24,139 nucleotides of DNA from Armatimonadota bacterium (GTDB lineage Bacteria > Sysuimicrobiota > Sysuimicrobiia > Sysuimicrobiales > VGFF01): positions 1 to 24,139 of the forward strand of contig VGFF01000017.1 in NCBI GenBank assembly GCA_016868955.1. The letters run 5' to 3'. Below are positions 1 to 6,631 of this stretch, piece after piece. Position 1 is the first letter of the stretch; the number at the start of each line of letters is the position of its first letter. The translations under genes and the position numbers were made by a program. The notes under the pieces were generated by a model. That model was given only the letters and a program-made list of their open reading frames with translations. It made no database searches and was not told the origin of the DNA.

Positions 1-2
1 AG

Positions 3-260
3 ATACACCAGCGGCCCGAACGAGCCGAGCGCCAGCGTCGCGACGATCCACGGCCAAGGGTTCCGGCCCGCCTTCTTCGCGTCGTGCCACATCCAGACCA
101 TCACAAGCGTCAGCGCGATCACAAAGTCTGCGAAGACTTGCGCCGCGCCGAAGCTGCGAAAGTGGGGCTCGATGATGCCCCAGTACCCGTGCTGCCACAA
201 CGCCACGGCGCTGAGCGCGCCGAACAGAACGAGCGTGACCACGATCAAAACGCGTTGCAT
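3..260 (-). CDS. Small membrane protein, DUF2834-like (partial, runs off the window)
   Basis: The first 86 codons of a minus-strand gene are present; the rest lies beyond base 1. The ATG at 258-260 is preceded by a strong AGGGAGG ribosome binding site. The protein starts with a hydrophobic segment (residues 3-21), then a loop with W-Q-H-G-Y-W. A second hydrophobic segment (about 43-57) ends in W-M-W-H-D, followed by a basic turn K-K-A-G-R-N-P-W-P-W, and a third segment contains L-A-L-G-S-F-G-P-L-V-Y-L. The D/R/W pattern and the G-S-x-G-P-L-x-Y-L ending resemble DUF2834 membrane proteins of about 110 residues, which have no known function. It is divergent from the regulator at 366 and shares its upstream region. 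The coding frame is secure; the family name is recalled from the motif, not searched. Confidence 0.6.
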   Translation of the reverse strand, partial: MQRVLIVVTLVLFGALSAVALWQHGYWGIIEPHFRSFGAAQVFADFVIALTLVMVWMWHDAKKAGRNPWPWIVATLALGSFGPLVY

Positions 261-318
261 GACGCACCTCCCTTGTTTGGCACGTCCAGTATTCGCCGCG
301 CGGGTCATGGACGCAATT

Positions 319-329
319 ACCTGGCAGGT
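319..329. promoter_or_regulatory. Short palindrome in the divergent promoter region (possible operator)
   Basis: ACCTG-G-CAGGT is a perfect 5-base inverted repeat around one central base, in the 105-base gap between the divergent membrane-protein gene and the regulator gene. Such a site next to an XRE-type regulator is a reasonable autoregulatory operator. An 11-base palindrome can also arise by chance in G+C-rich DNA. Confidence 0.25.
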
Positions 330-331
330 CA

Positions 332-359
332 TTGAATTCCGGCGCGGCCGTGCTGGAAT
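332..359 (+). promoter_or_regulatory. Candidate sigma70-like promoter for the regulator, implying a leaderless mRNA
   Basis: TTGAAT (332-337) and TGGAAT (354-359) are separated by 16 bases, each matching four of six consensus positions. The expected transcription start falls at about 366, which is the A of the regulator's ATG. The gene has no good Shine-Dalgarno sequence, which fits leaderless translation. This is inference from weak motifs. Confidence 0.25.
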
Positions 360-365
360 CAAGGC

Positions 366-1171
366 ATGGCCACCCTCGCTCCCACCCTGCCCGTCACGCT
401 GAAGCACGCGCGCAAAGCGCGGCGCTGGAGCCAGCTGGAGCTGTCGCTGCGCCTGGGCGTTTCGCAGCGGCACGTCAGCTTCGTCGAGAGCGGACGCGCG
501 CGCCCGAGCCGAGACTTGCTCGCCGCGTGGCTGCGCGAACTCGGGGCGCCGCTCGGCGTCCACAACGAGGCGATGCTGCAAGCGGGATACGCGCCCCTGT
601 ACGGCGCGGCGCCATTGGACGATCCGGCGCTGGCGCAGGCCGACCACGCGCTGGAGCGGCTGCTGCGCGCGCATGATCCGATGCCGGCGCTCGTCCTCGA
701 CGCGCACTGGAACCTGGTGCGGCTCAACCGCGGCGGCCAGTGGCTCGCGGCGACGCTGATGCCGGACGCGCCGCCGCCGGCAGACGGCCGGACGATCAAC
801 CTGCTCGACCTGCTGGCGCATCCCGACGGGTTCACGAAACGGATCACGAACCTGCACGAGGTGGGACCGCCTTTCCTCGCGCACCTGCGGCACGAAGCCG
901 CATCACATCCGGCGCTGGCATCGAAGGTGGAGGCCGTGGCCGCGCGCGTCCGCGAGCGTCTCGGCGACAAGCACGCATCCGCGGTTTGGCCGCACGCCGC
1001 GGCGCCGGTGCTGACGACGCGCTACGCCACGCCGTACGGCGAGCTCGCTTCTTCAGCATGTTCACGACGTTCGGCACGCCGCAGGACATCACACTGGCGT
1101 CGCTGCGCGTGGAGCACATGTTCGCGGAGGACGAGTCGACGGCGGCGGTGGTGGCGGGGCAGGTCAGGTGA
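366..1171 (+). pseudogene. XRE-family regulator with MmyB-like ligand-binding domain, frameshifted
   Basis: Residues about 10-65 form a helix-turn-helix of XRE type (W-S-Q-L-E-L-S-L-R-L-G-V-S, then S-F-V-E-S-G-R-A-R-P-S). The rest resembles the MmyB-like ligand-binding domain, with M-P-A-L-V-L-D-A-H-W-N-L-V-R-L-N. The frame is lost at about 1046: GAGCTCGCTTCTTC should read GAG CTC CGC TTC TTC, so one C is missing. The conserved ending F-F-S-M-F-T-T-F-G-T-P-Q-D-I-T-L continues in the next frame to a TGA at 1169-1171. Repaired, it would be 268 residues, the usual length. As written, the frame runs on to 1235 with a nonsense tail. The DNA-binding domain is intact, so a truncated protein could still bind DNA. 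MmyB-like regulators are often beside short-chain dehydrogenase genes, and a remnant of one follows. A one-base assembly error is possible. Confidence 0.8.
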
Positions 1172-1392
1172 GGGAGTCTGGTGTGTCGCGATTGTGGTCG
1201 GCGTTCAAAGCGACGATCGACGCGGTGACGAATAGGTGGGAGGGCGAGATGGTGCCCTATGGCGTCACGGTGAACGTCTGCGCGTCCCGGCGCGTCGCGA
1301 CTGAGATGGTGACGCAGGACAAGATGCCGCGGCTGCGATACGCGCAGCAGCTTGCTATCCCAGAATTCTCTAGTTATCCACTGTCTACTTGA
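1168..1392 (+). pseudogene. Short-chain dehydrogenase/reductase remnant
   Basis: The frame encodes S-A-F-K-A-T-I-D-A-V-T followed by E-M-V-P-Y-G-V-T-V-N-V and R-V-A-T-E-M-V. This is the stretch from the catalytic YxxxK motif to the start of the substrate lobe in SDR enzymes. The first half, with the Rossmann GxxxGxG motif and catalytic serine, is absent. The catalytic tyrosine is tryptophan here (codon 1195-1197, four residues before the lysine at 1207-1209). The usual N-V-V-C-P-G-R turn reads N-V-C-A-S-R-R. Recognisable similarity stops near 1365, shortly before an IS-like end. It directly follows the broken MmyB-type regulator, a classic SDR partner. It is a dead fragment, not a working enzyme. 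Confidence 0.6.
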
Positions 1393-1406
1393 CGGGGAAG
1401 ACTACA
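1378..1406 (-). mobile_element. Possible insertion-sequence terminus (remnant)
   Basis: Read on the minus strand, the LysE-like frame stops matching its family right after P-G-P-D-M-L-Y. The next bases are TGTAGTCTTCCCCGTC followed by AAGTAGACAGTGG. A TGT start, a CCCC core and TAGACA resemble the terminal repeats of IS3-type elements. On the other side the SDR remnant ends at nearly the same place. No transposase and no second copy of this end were found. A single IS end left after a deletion is the best reading; the family is a guess. Confidence 0.3.
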
Positions 1407-1487
1407 GTAAAGCATGTCGGGGCCCGGGGCGAGGATGACCGCCCACGAGACCCCGACGAAGATCGCGAACCGCGCCGGTTCGATCAT
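1407..1487 (-). pseudogene. LysE/RhtB-type exporter, N-terminal fragment
   Basis: From an ATG at 1485-1487, minus strand, 27 codons encode M-I-E-P-A-R-F-A-I-F-V-G, then W-A-V-I-L-A-P-G-P-D-M-L-Y. This is the first transmembrane helix and the P-G-P-D signature of LysE/RhtB amino-acid exporters, which are normally about 200 residues. The frame continues only through IS-like sequence to a stop at 1374. The fragment starts 34 bases after the MmgE/PrpD stop codon, so the exporter was probably the last gene of the long operon before being cut off. It is too short to be annotated by length-based gene finders. Confidence 0.55.
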
Positions 1488-1521
1488 CCGACATCTGCGG
1501 ACGATCGCACGATGCGTTCCC

Positions 1522-2898
1522 CTACCCCTGCGAAACCAACCGCGCCAGCGCCCCGACGTCGCTCACCTGCTCCAAGCTCCACACGGCGGCGATGATCTCG
1601 TCCAGCCGCTTGCTTGGCAGCGCGCCCTCGCCGAGCCGCTTGAACTTCGCCTCGAACTCCTCGTCGGTCAGCATGTTCTCGGGCTCACCCTTCGCGTAGT
1701 CGGTGCGCGCTTCGAACACGCGCCCGTCGTCCAGCGTCACCTTCAGGTGCGCGCCGTTGGCCGCGAGCGTCGTGTCCTCGTGCGTCGTCACGGTCGCGAG
1801 CAGCTTCGCGACGCGCGGGTCGGTGTACTTCTGGATGTCTTCCGGATACCACGCGCCGAACACGAGGCCGATGCACACGGCCGTTGGAATGCTGTAGCCG
1901 GCGCTCGACAAGCTCTCCGGGGACGTGGTACGGCGGAACTCCGCTTCGATCGCGTGCTTGTACGTGCCGAGCTCGATCTTCGCCACGCGGCTGGCGTCGA
2001 ACCCATCTTGCCCGCGCACCATCCACGCGACGTCGACACCCTGGTGCACGTGGCGGCAGCCGGCGTGCGGCTTGAATCCGATCGTCTCGATCTCGAACTC
2101 GCTGCCCAGCCCGCGGAACGCGGCCTCGGCGTCGAACGTATCGCCGAACGCGGAGATGAACCCCATCTCGCCCTCGATGGCGCCGCGCGGGCCGCACAGG
2201 CCCGACGCCGCCAGCTGCGCAGCGAACACGCCGTTGCGCGCGCCGAATCCGGCGATGAGGTCCTTGGTGTGCGTCTTGTTCGGGTCCTGCGTGTACGTCT
2301 CCATGCCGCATGCCAAGCTGGCGGCGATCGCCAGGGCGTGGTTCATCTTCACGCCGTCGCAGCCGAACGCGTACCCGGCGGCGACGGCGCTGCCGAGCGT
2401 GCCGAGCGTGCCCTTGCCGTCGAGCCCGCGCGCGAGGTGCGTGTTGCGCGTCTGCCGGCCGATGCGGCCGAACACGTCGTATCCGGCGGCCATGGCGGTA
2501 ATGAGATCCTTGCCGGAGCGCTTGTTGGCTTCGCTGACGGCCAGCACCGCTGGGAACACCTCGGCGCCGACGTGGCCGTAGTTTCGGTGCGAGTCGTCCA
2601 TGCCGAGCATCTTCGCGTTCGTTGCGTTCGCGAACGCGGCGCCCTCCATGCTCGAGCGGCCCCCGTCGCCGAGGATCGACGCCGCGTCCCCGGGCGCATA
2701 CTTGCGCGTGTAGGCGACGACCTCGTCGCCGAATCCGCGCTTCCAGCCGCCGAGCGCGGTGCCAATGGTGTCGAGCACGATCTGCTTGGCGCGATGCACG
2801 GCCAAGGGCGTCAGGTGTTCGAACCGCAGATTCGCGGCGTAGGCGCCGAAGCGCGCGGCGGCCCACTCGGTCTTCGGGGCGGTCGTGATGGGATTCAT
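1522..2898 (-). CDS. MmgE/PrpD family protein
   Basis: This 458-residue protein belongs to the MmgE/PrpD fold, which includes 2-methylcitrate dehydratase, iminodisuccinate epimerase and cis-aconitate decarboxylase. Typical features are the N-terminal R-A-K-Q-I-V-L-D-T-I-G-T-A-L-G-G helix, the segment A-F-A-N-A-T-N-A-K-M-L-G-M-D-D-S-H, the G-Y-D-V-F-G-R-I-G turn, and F-K-P-H-A-G-C-R-H-V-H in the second half. D-D-S-H and K-P-H-A-G-C-R are conserved family segments. The length is normal. The start has GAGGAGG nine bases upstream, and the gene lies 14 bases after the SelW-like gene, so the two are probably cotranscribed. The substrate cannot be read from sequence. Context suggests lyase or epimerase chemistry on a dicarboxylic or amino-acid derivative rather than the methylcitrate cycle, because no prpB or prpC is present. 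Confidence 0.9.
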   Translation of the reverse strand: MNPITTAPKTEWAAARFGAYAANLRFEHLTPLAVHRAKQIVLDTIGTALGGWKRGFGDEVVAYTRKYAPGDAASILGDGGRSSMEGAAFANATNAKMLGMDDSHRNYGHVGAEVFPAVLAVSEANKRSGKDLITAMAAGYDVFGRIGRQTRNTHLARGLDGKGTLGTLGSAVAAGYAFGCDGVKMNHALAIAASLACGMETYTQDPNKTHTKDLIAGFGARNGVFAAQLAASGLCGPRGAIEGEMGFISAFGDTFDAEAAFRGLGSEFEIETIGFKPHAGCRHVHQGVDVAWMVRGQDGFDASRVAKIELGTYKHAIEAEFRRTTSPESLSSAGYSIPTAVCIGLVFGAWYPEDIQKYTDPRVAKLLATVTTHEDTTLAANGAHLKVTLDDGRVFEARTDYAKGEPENMLTDEEFEAKFKRLGEGALPSKRLDEIIAAVWSLEQVSDVGALARLVSQG

Positions 2899-2912
2899 CT
2901 CTGCTGTCCTCC

Positions 2913-3191
2913 TCAGCGCTCGTACACCGGAAAGTCGGGGCCGATGTGCTGCTTGAACCGCGCTAGCACCTCGCCCGGTTGGGCGTGCCGCCCCTCGACC
3001 TTCTTCGAGTAGATCAGCGTGCCGTCGACCTCGACGTCGAACACGCCCTTCTCGCCCATGCGCACGCGCACTTCCTCGATCACGTGCTGGTAGTCGTGCA
3101 GCAGATCCCGGACCGCGCTCACGGCGCGCTCGGAGTAGTCTCAGGGTACGCAGTACGCGATGCTGACGACGCGCCGCTTGCCTTTGTCCAC
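2913..3191 (-). CDS. SelW-like (Rdx family) selenoprotein with in-frame UGA at the CxxU site
   Basis: Starting at GTG 3189-3191, with GGGAGG eight bases upstream, the frame reads M-D-K-G-K-R-R-V-V-S-I-A-Y-C-V-P, then TGA (3141-3143), then D-Y-S-E-R-A-V and on to a TAG at 2913. If the TGA is selenocysteine the protein has 92 residues with C14-x-x-U17 at the end of the first beta strand. That is the redox motif of the Rdx family (SelW, SelT, SelH). The rest fits: G-V-F-D-V-E-V-D-G-T-L-I-Y-S-K-K, then G-R-H-A-Q-P-G-E-V. Ordinary bacterial homologues have CxxC. Without readthrough only a GTG-initiated fragment of at most 69 residues lacking the motif would be made. The gene lies between the M24 and MmgE/PrpD genes with short gaps. 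The role is probably a thiol or selenol oxidoreductase; the partner is unknown. A nonsense mutation of TGC/TGT to TGA at the same codon is the main alternative. Confidence 0.8.
3107..3143 (-). promoter_or_regulatory. Candidate bacterial SECIS hairpin next to the UGA
   Basis: Counting from the U of UGA as 1, bases 10-13 (UCCG) pair with 34-37 (CGGG, one G-U pair). Base 15 pairs with 32 (G-U), 16 with 31, and 18-20 (CGC) with 28-30 (GCG), leaving a seven-base loop C-G-U-G-A-G-C. The loop starts about 18 bases after the UGA and has G at its second position, as expected for SelB-binding elements. There is one A-C mismatch and one bulged G. It was folded by hand in G+C-rich sequence, so other foldings are possible. 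Confidence 0.4.
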
Positions 3192-3240
3192 TCGTATCGC
3201 CTCCCGGCTCATCGACAGGTGCCGATGGCTACACGATACG

Positions 3241-4383
3241 TTACCCCTCCAGCTCGTGGTAGAACTTCGTGTGCGGCGACAGGCGCGCCGCGCCGGTCTG
3301 CGTCACGAGGAAGTTGTCGGAGATCAGGAACGCCCGCTCGCCCTCGATCATCGGCGACGGGTGGAACGACAGCGTCATGTTCGCCTTCAGCAATTCCTTC
3401 GGCGTGCGATCGGAGTTCGGGCCGTCGCCGCCGTCCAGCCCGATGCTGTGGCAGTCCGGCGTGTGCTTTCCGACGACGTTGAATCCCTTCGCGCGCATGA
3501 AATCGTCGGCGACCTTCGCCAGGTTGCCGATCGGCGTCTCCGGCAGCGCCGCCTCGGCGCAGGCGTCGACCATGCCGAGCGTCGCGTCGAGCAAGCGGCG
3601 GTCCTCCTTCGGAAGCGGGCCGAACGAGTACACGGCCGACATCTCGGTCCAGTAACCCTGCGGGCCTTCGTAGCACAGCTCGAAGCAGATGATGTCGTCC
3701 TTGGTGAAGCGGCGGTCCGGCGGCGTCGGGATCGTGTACGGCCGGCGGTCGAGCGCGACCTTCGAGCGGCCCCAGAAGCAGCCCTGCGCCTTGATGTGCC
3801 GCTCCGCCTCGGCGGCGGCGTCCCAGACGCGCCCACCGATGTGCGCGACCTGCGCGAACACGTCGAACGCCTCGTCGTTGATGCGGCCGGTTTCGAACAG
3901 CGCCTCGATCTCCCACGGCGACTTGATCGAGCGAATCTTGTTGAATTCGCCCGTGATCTCGACGAGCTCGTACCCGTCCAGCGCCTTCTTGATGCCGGCC
4001 GCCTCGCCGACCGTCGCCAGCCGGTTGAAGTTCACGACGCCGATGCGCTTGCTGCTGCCGGCCATGCGCTTGACCGCGGCGACGGCGTCGGCCTGCACGT
4101 CATCAGGGCTGAAGATCTTCGACGTCGTCGCGTGCTCCTTCGCCCATTCGGCTTGGTACGACGACCAGATGTATGCCTCCGGGTCCGGATCGGCCTTGTC
4201 GACGACGACGAAGATGCGGTTACTCCATAAGTTGATGTTCGTCAGGTACCGCGTGCCGCCGACCTGGCCGGGCGCGCCGGCGCCGAGCACGAGACCCGCG
4301 CCGCAATCCTTCTCCTTCAACAATCCCTGGAAACGGGAGACGCGGCGGCCGATCTCTCGCTTCGTGGCTTCCTGGGAAAACAT
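3241..4383 (-). CDS. M24/creatinase-fold protein (Xaa-Pro peptidase-like) with altered metal ligands
   Basis: The 380-residue protein has an N-terminal creatinase/prolidase-type domain (about 10-150) followed by a pita-bread M24 domain (about 155-375). Helix R-S-I-K-S-P-W-E-I-E is the family's usual K-s-x-x-E-I-x connector. The five metal ligands of M24 aminopeptidases (D, D, H, E, E) align with E235 (C-F-E-L-C-Y), E247 (W-T-E-M-S), H312 (D-C-H-S-I-G-L), H341 (S-F-H-P-S) and Q362 (V-T-Q-T-G). Only the histidine is kept. Creatinase and ectoine hydrolase are known members of the fold that work without the dinuclear metal site, so this is more likely a C-N hydrolase than a proline peptidase. The start has GGGAGG seven bases upstream. 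It lies 60 bases after the DegT-type gene and 49 bases before the SelW-like gene, all on one strand. Confidence 0.82.
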   Translation of the reverse strand: MFSQEATKREIGRRVSRFQGLLKEKDCGAGLVLGAGAPGQVGGTRYLTNINLWSNRIFVVVDKADPDPEAYIWSSYQAEWAKEHATTSKIFSPDDVQADAVAAVKRMAGSSKRIGVVNFNRLATVGEAAGIKKALDGYELVEITGEFNKIRSIKSPWEIEALFETGRINDEAFDVFAQVAHIGGRVWDAAAEAERHIKAQGCFWGRSKVALDRRPYTIPTPPDRRFTKDDIICFELCYEGPQGYWTEMSAVYSFGPLPKEDRRLLDATLGMVDACAEAALPETPIGNLAKVADDFMRAKGFNVVGKHTPDCHSIGLDGGDGPNSDRTPKELLKANMTLSFHPSPMIEGERAFLISDNFLVTQTGAARLSPHTKFYHELEG

Positions 4384-4443
4384 GGATGGTTCCTCCCTGA
4401 CGTGCGGTTTTCGGTGCGACGTGCGCGGTGCGGTGTTGCGTGG

Positions 4444-5709
4444 TTAGTGCAAGGCGTCCTCGATCTCTTGCAGCACGTACTCGATTTCTTCCTGCGTGTG
4501 GTTGGGCCAGAGGGGCAAACAGAGCAATCGCTGCGACACGCGCTCGGTGACGGGCACGTCCTCGCAGCCGGGCAGGGGCCGCGACGCGTACGCCGGGTGG
4601 CGGTGCGATCCCGGAACATAGTGCAAGACGGCCTCGATGCCGGCGTCGCGCAGCTTGCGGTGCACGGCGTCGCGGTCGTCGACTTGGATGGTGTACTGCC
4701 GGAAAGTCGGCGCCGACTCCTCGCGGAACACCGGCCAAGACAAGCGCCCGCGCACGCTGGACGCGCGCAGCCCCGCCTCGTACGCCGCGGCGACGGCGCG
4801 GCGGCCCGCTGTCCACGCCGCCAGGTGCGGCAGCTTCACGCGCAGCACCGCCGCCTGCACGGGATCCATCGGCAGGTGGTAGCCCTCGGCGTCGTAGCGC
4901 TGCGATCCATCCTTCGGCCACGGCTTGCGCGGGTCGCGCCCGTAGCTCGCGAGCTTGCGCAATTCGCTGGCGAGGTCGGGGTTGCTCGTCACGCAGATGC
5001 CGGCGTTTCCGACCGACCCGAGCGGCTTGAACGGCGCGAAGCTGAACACGGTGACGTCGGCGAACGCGCCGACCGGCTTGCCGCTGTCGTGCGCGCCGGT
5101 CGCGAGGCAGGCGTCCTCGATGATCAAGAGGTTGTGCTCGTTGGCGATCGCGCGCAGCGCGCGCACGTCGGCGGGGTGCCCGTACAGGTCGACGGGCAGG
5201 ATCGCCTTCGTGCGCGGCGTTATGAGGTAGCGCACGAGCGCGGCGTCGATCGTGTAGTCGCTCGCTTGGATGTCGCACAGCACCGCCTCGGCGCCGGCGT
5301 TGCGGATCGCCGCCGTCGTCGAGATGTCGGAGTTCGCGATCGTGATGACCTCGTCGCCGGAACCGATGCCGCAGGCGCGCACGGCCAGGAACAGCGCCGC
5401 CGTTCCGGAGCACGAGCCGACCGCTTCGGCCTGACCGACCGCGGCCGCGAACTCGCTCTCGAACGCGCGGATCTCCGCGTCGCCGGCGGCGTTCGTGCCG
5501 TAGACGACGCGCGCGACCGCCTCGTCGAGCTGCGCGCGCAGGCTCGCGTGCAATTCGACGTTGCGCGCGCGCGGCACGCGAAATCCGATCGCGCGCGGAT
5601 CTGCGGAGTAGCCGGCCGTGCCGACGCTCGTTTCGGCCGCGGCGCCTGTCGCCGCGCCGCCGGCCGGTGTGGCGCCGCCGCTAGACGCGGAGCTTGGGGT
5701 CGAGGACAT
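4444..5709 (-). CDS. DegT/DnrJ/EryC1/StrS-type PLP aminotransferase
   Basis: This 421-residue fold-type I PLP enzyme is of the class that usually aminates keto-sugars or related carbonyls. Motifs are S-C-S-G-T-A-A-L-F-L-A-V for phosphate binding, D-L-Y-G-H-P, I-I-E-D-A-C-L-A-T-G-A with the aspartate for the PLP ring nitrogen, and F-S-F-A-P-F-K-P-L-G with the Schiff-base lysine. The C-terminal part (Y-V-P-G-S-H-R-H-P-A-Y) matches the family's substrate loop. About 40 Ala/Gly/Ser/Thr-rich residues precede the fold, so the true start may be later. The chosen ATG overlaps the end of the DppC gene by 29 bases, which suggests translational coupling. No sugar-nucleotide genes are nearby, so the substrate may be an amino-acid derivative. 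Confidence 0.85.
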   Translation of the reverse strand: MSSTPSSASSGGATPAGGAATGAAAETSVGTAGYSADPRAIGFRVPRARNVELHASLRAQLDEAVARVVYGTNAAGDAEIRAFESEFAAAVGQAEAVGSCSGTAALFLAVRACGIGSGDEVITIANSDISTTAAIRNAGAEAVLCDIQASDYTIDAALVRYLITPRTKAILPVDLYGHPADVRALRAIANEHNLLIIEDACLATGAHDSGKPVGAFADVTVFSFAPFKPLGSVGNAGICVTSNPDLASELRKLASYGRDPRKPWPKDGSQRYDAEGYHLPMDPVQAAVLRVKLPHLAAWTAGRRAVAAAYEAGLRASSVRGRLSWPVFREESAPTFRQYTIQVDDRDAVHRKLRDAGIEAVLHYVPGSHRHPAYASRPLPGCEDVPVTERVSQRLLCLPLWPNHTQEEIEYVLQEIEDALH

Positions 5710-6631
5710 CGCGCAACCAGTCTCCTAGGAACACCGTGCCGAGCACGGTGAGCGTGATCGCGATTCCGGGGAACGTCGCCAGCCACCACGCGCCGCCGAT
5801 GTGCTGGCGGCCGTCGGCGAGCATGCCGCCCCATGTGACGGTCGGCGGCTGCACGCCGAGCCCGAGGAAGCTCAGCGTCGATTCGGACAAGATCGACGTC
5901 GCGACTTGCAGCGTCATCAACACGATGATCGACGCCATGACGTTCGGAAGAACGTGCCGCCGAAGCAGGACGCCGTCGCGCTGGCCGAGCGCGCGCGCGG
6001 CGGTGACGAACTCCTGCTGGCGCATCGTCAGCACCTCGCCGCGGACGACACGGCAGTACGACACCCAGCCGGTGAACCCGAGGATGAGAATGAGCGTGAC
6101 GACGCCCGGCCCGAGGATGCCGCCGACGGCGACGACGAGCACAAGGTAAGGAATCGCCAGGAACGCGTCCGTCAGGCGCATCATCGCGTTGTCGATCCAC
6201 CCGCCGTAGAAGCCGGCGAAGAGGCCCATGGCGACGCCGAGCACGCCGGAGATCAACGACGACAGGATGCCGACGACGACGGACACGCGCGCGCCCTCGA
6301 TGATGCGGCTGAGCACGTCGCGCCCGAGCTGGTCGGTGCCGAGCGTGTGCAGGCCGCGGTTGGCGTCGATCGTGCCCGGCGGCGCGAACCGCGTCAGCAA
6401 GTTCGTCTTGCGGGCCTCGTGTGGCGTGATCGCCGGGCCGAGCAGCGCCGTCAGCACGACGATGCCGACGAGGATCAATCCGGCGATGCCGACCGGGCTG
6501 CGCCGCATGTAGAGGGTTGCGCGGCGCCAGCGCACTTGGCGCATCGTCGGCGCGTGGCGCAGCGCATCGCCGCCGCGCTGCACGACTTCGGCGGCCGTCA
6601 GCGCCCGCGGCTCCGGCACGGTGTTACGCAT
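5681..6631 (-). CDS. dppC: Peptide-type ABC transporter permease, DppC/OppC family
   Basis: The 316-residue inner-membrane permease has the N-terminal extension typical of DppC: a cytoplasmic stretch, a first transmembrane helix (about 48-69), then the signature H-T-L-G-T-D-Q-L-G-R-D-V-L-S-R (about 95-109). The core five-helix BPD_transp_1 domain follows. The cytoplasmic EAA loop that docks the ATPase reads V-T-A-A-R-A-L-G-Q-R-D-G, then L-R-R-H-V-L-P-N. The length is normal. Its start overlaps the DppB gene end by 8 bases and its end overlaps the DegT-type gene by 29 bases. No ABC ATPase gene is in the window. The symbol denotes the family, not a proven dipeptide substrate. Confidence 0.92.
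   Translation of the reverse strand: MRNTVPEPRALTAAEVVQRGGDALRHAPTMRQVRWRRATLYMRRSPVGIAGLILVGIVVLTALLGPAITPHEARKTNLLTRFAPPGTIDANRGLHTLGTDQLGRDVLSRIIEGARVSVVVGILSSLISGVLGVAMGLFAGFYGGWIDNAMMRLTDAFLAIPYLVLVVAVGGILGPGVVTLILILGFTGWVSYCRVVRGEVLTMRQQEFVTAARALGQRDGVLLRRHVLPNVMASIIVLMTLQVATSILSESTLSFLGLGVQPPTVTWGGMLADGRQHIGGAWWLATFPGIAITLTVLGTVFLGDWLRDVLDPKLRV

Noticed and set aside
1172..1235. C-terminal tail of the XRE regulator in its original frame
   Set aside because: The tail is Arg/Trp/Ser-rich with no similarity, whereas the expected family ending is in the next frame to 1171.
1414..3012. Long plus-strand open frame of about 530 codons
   Set aside because: Antisense to MmgE/PrpD and SelW-like genes; composition is a G+C artefact.
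2913..3122. Reading the SelW-like gene as a 69-residue protein starting at GTG 3120-3122
   Set aside because: It would lack the first beta strand and the redox motif, there is no ribosome binding site before this GTG, and similarity continues upstream through the UGA.
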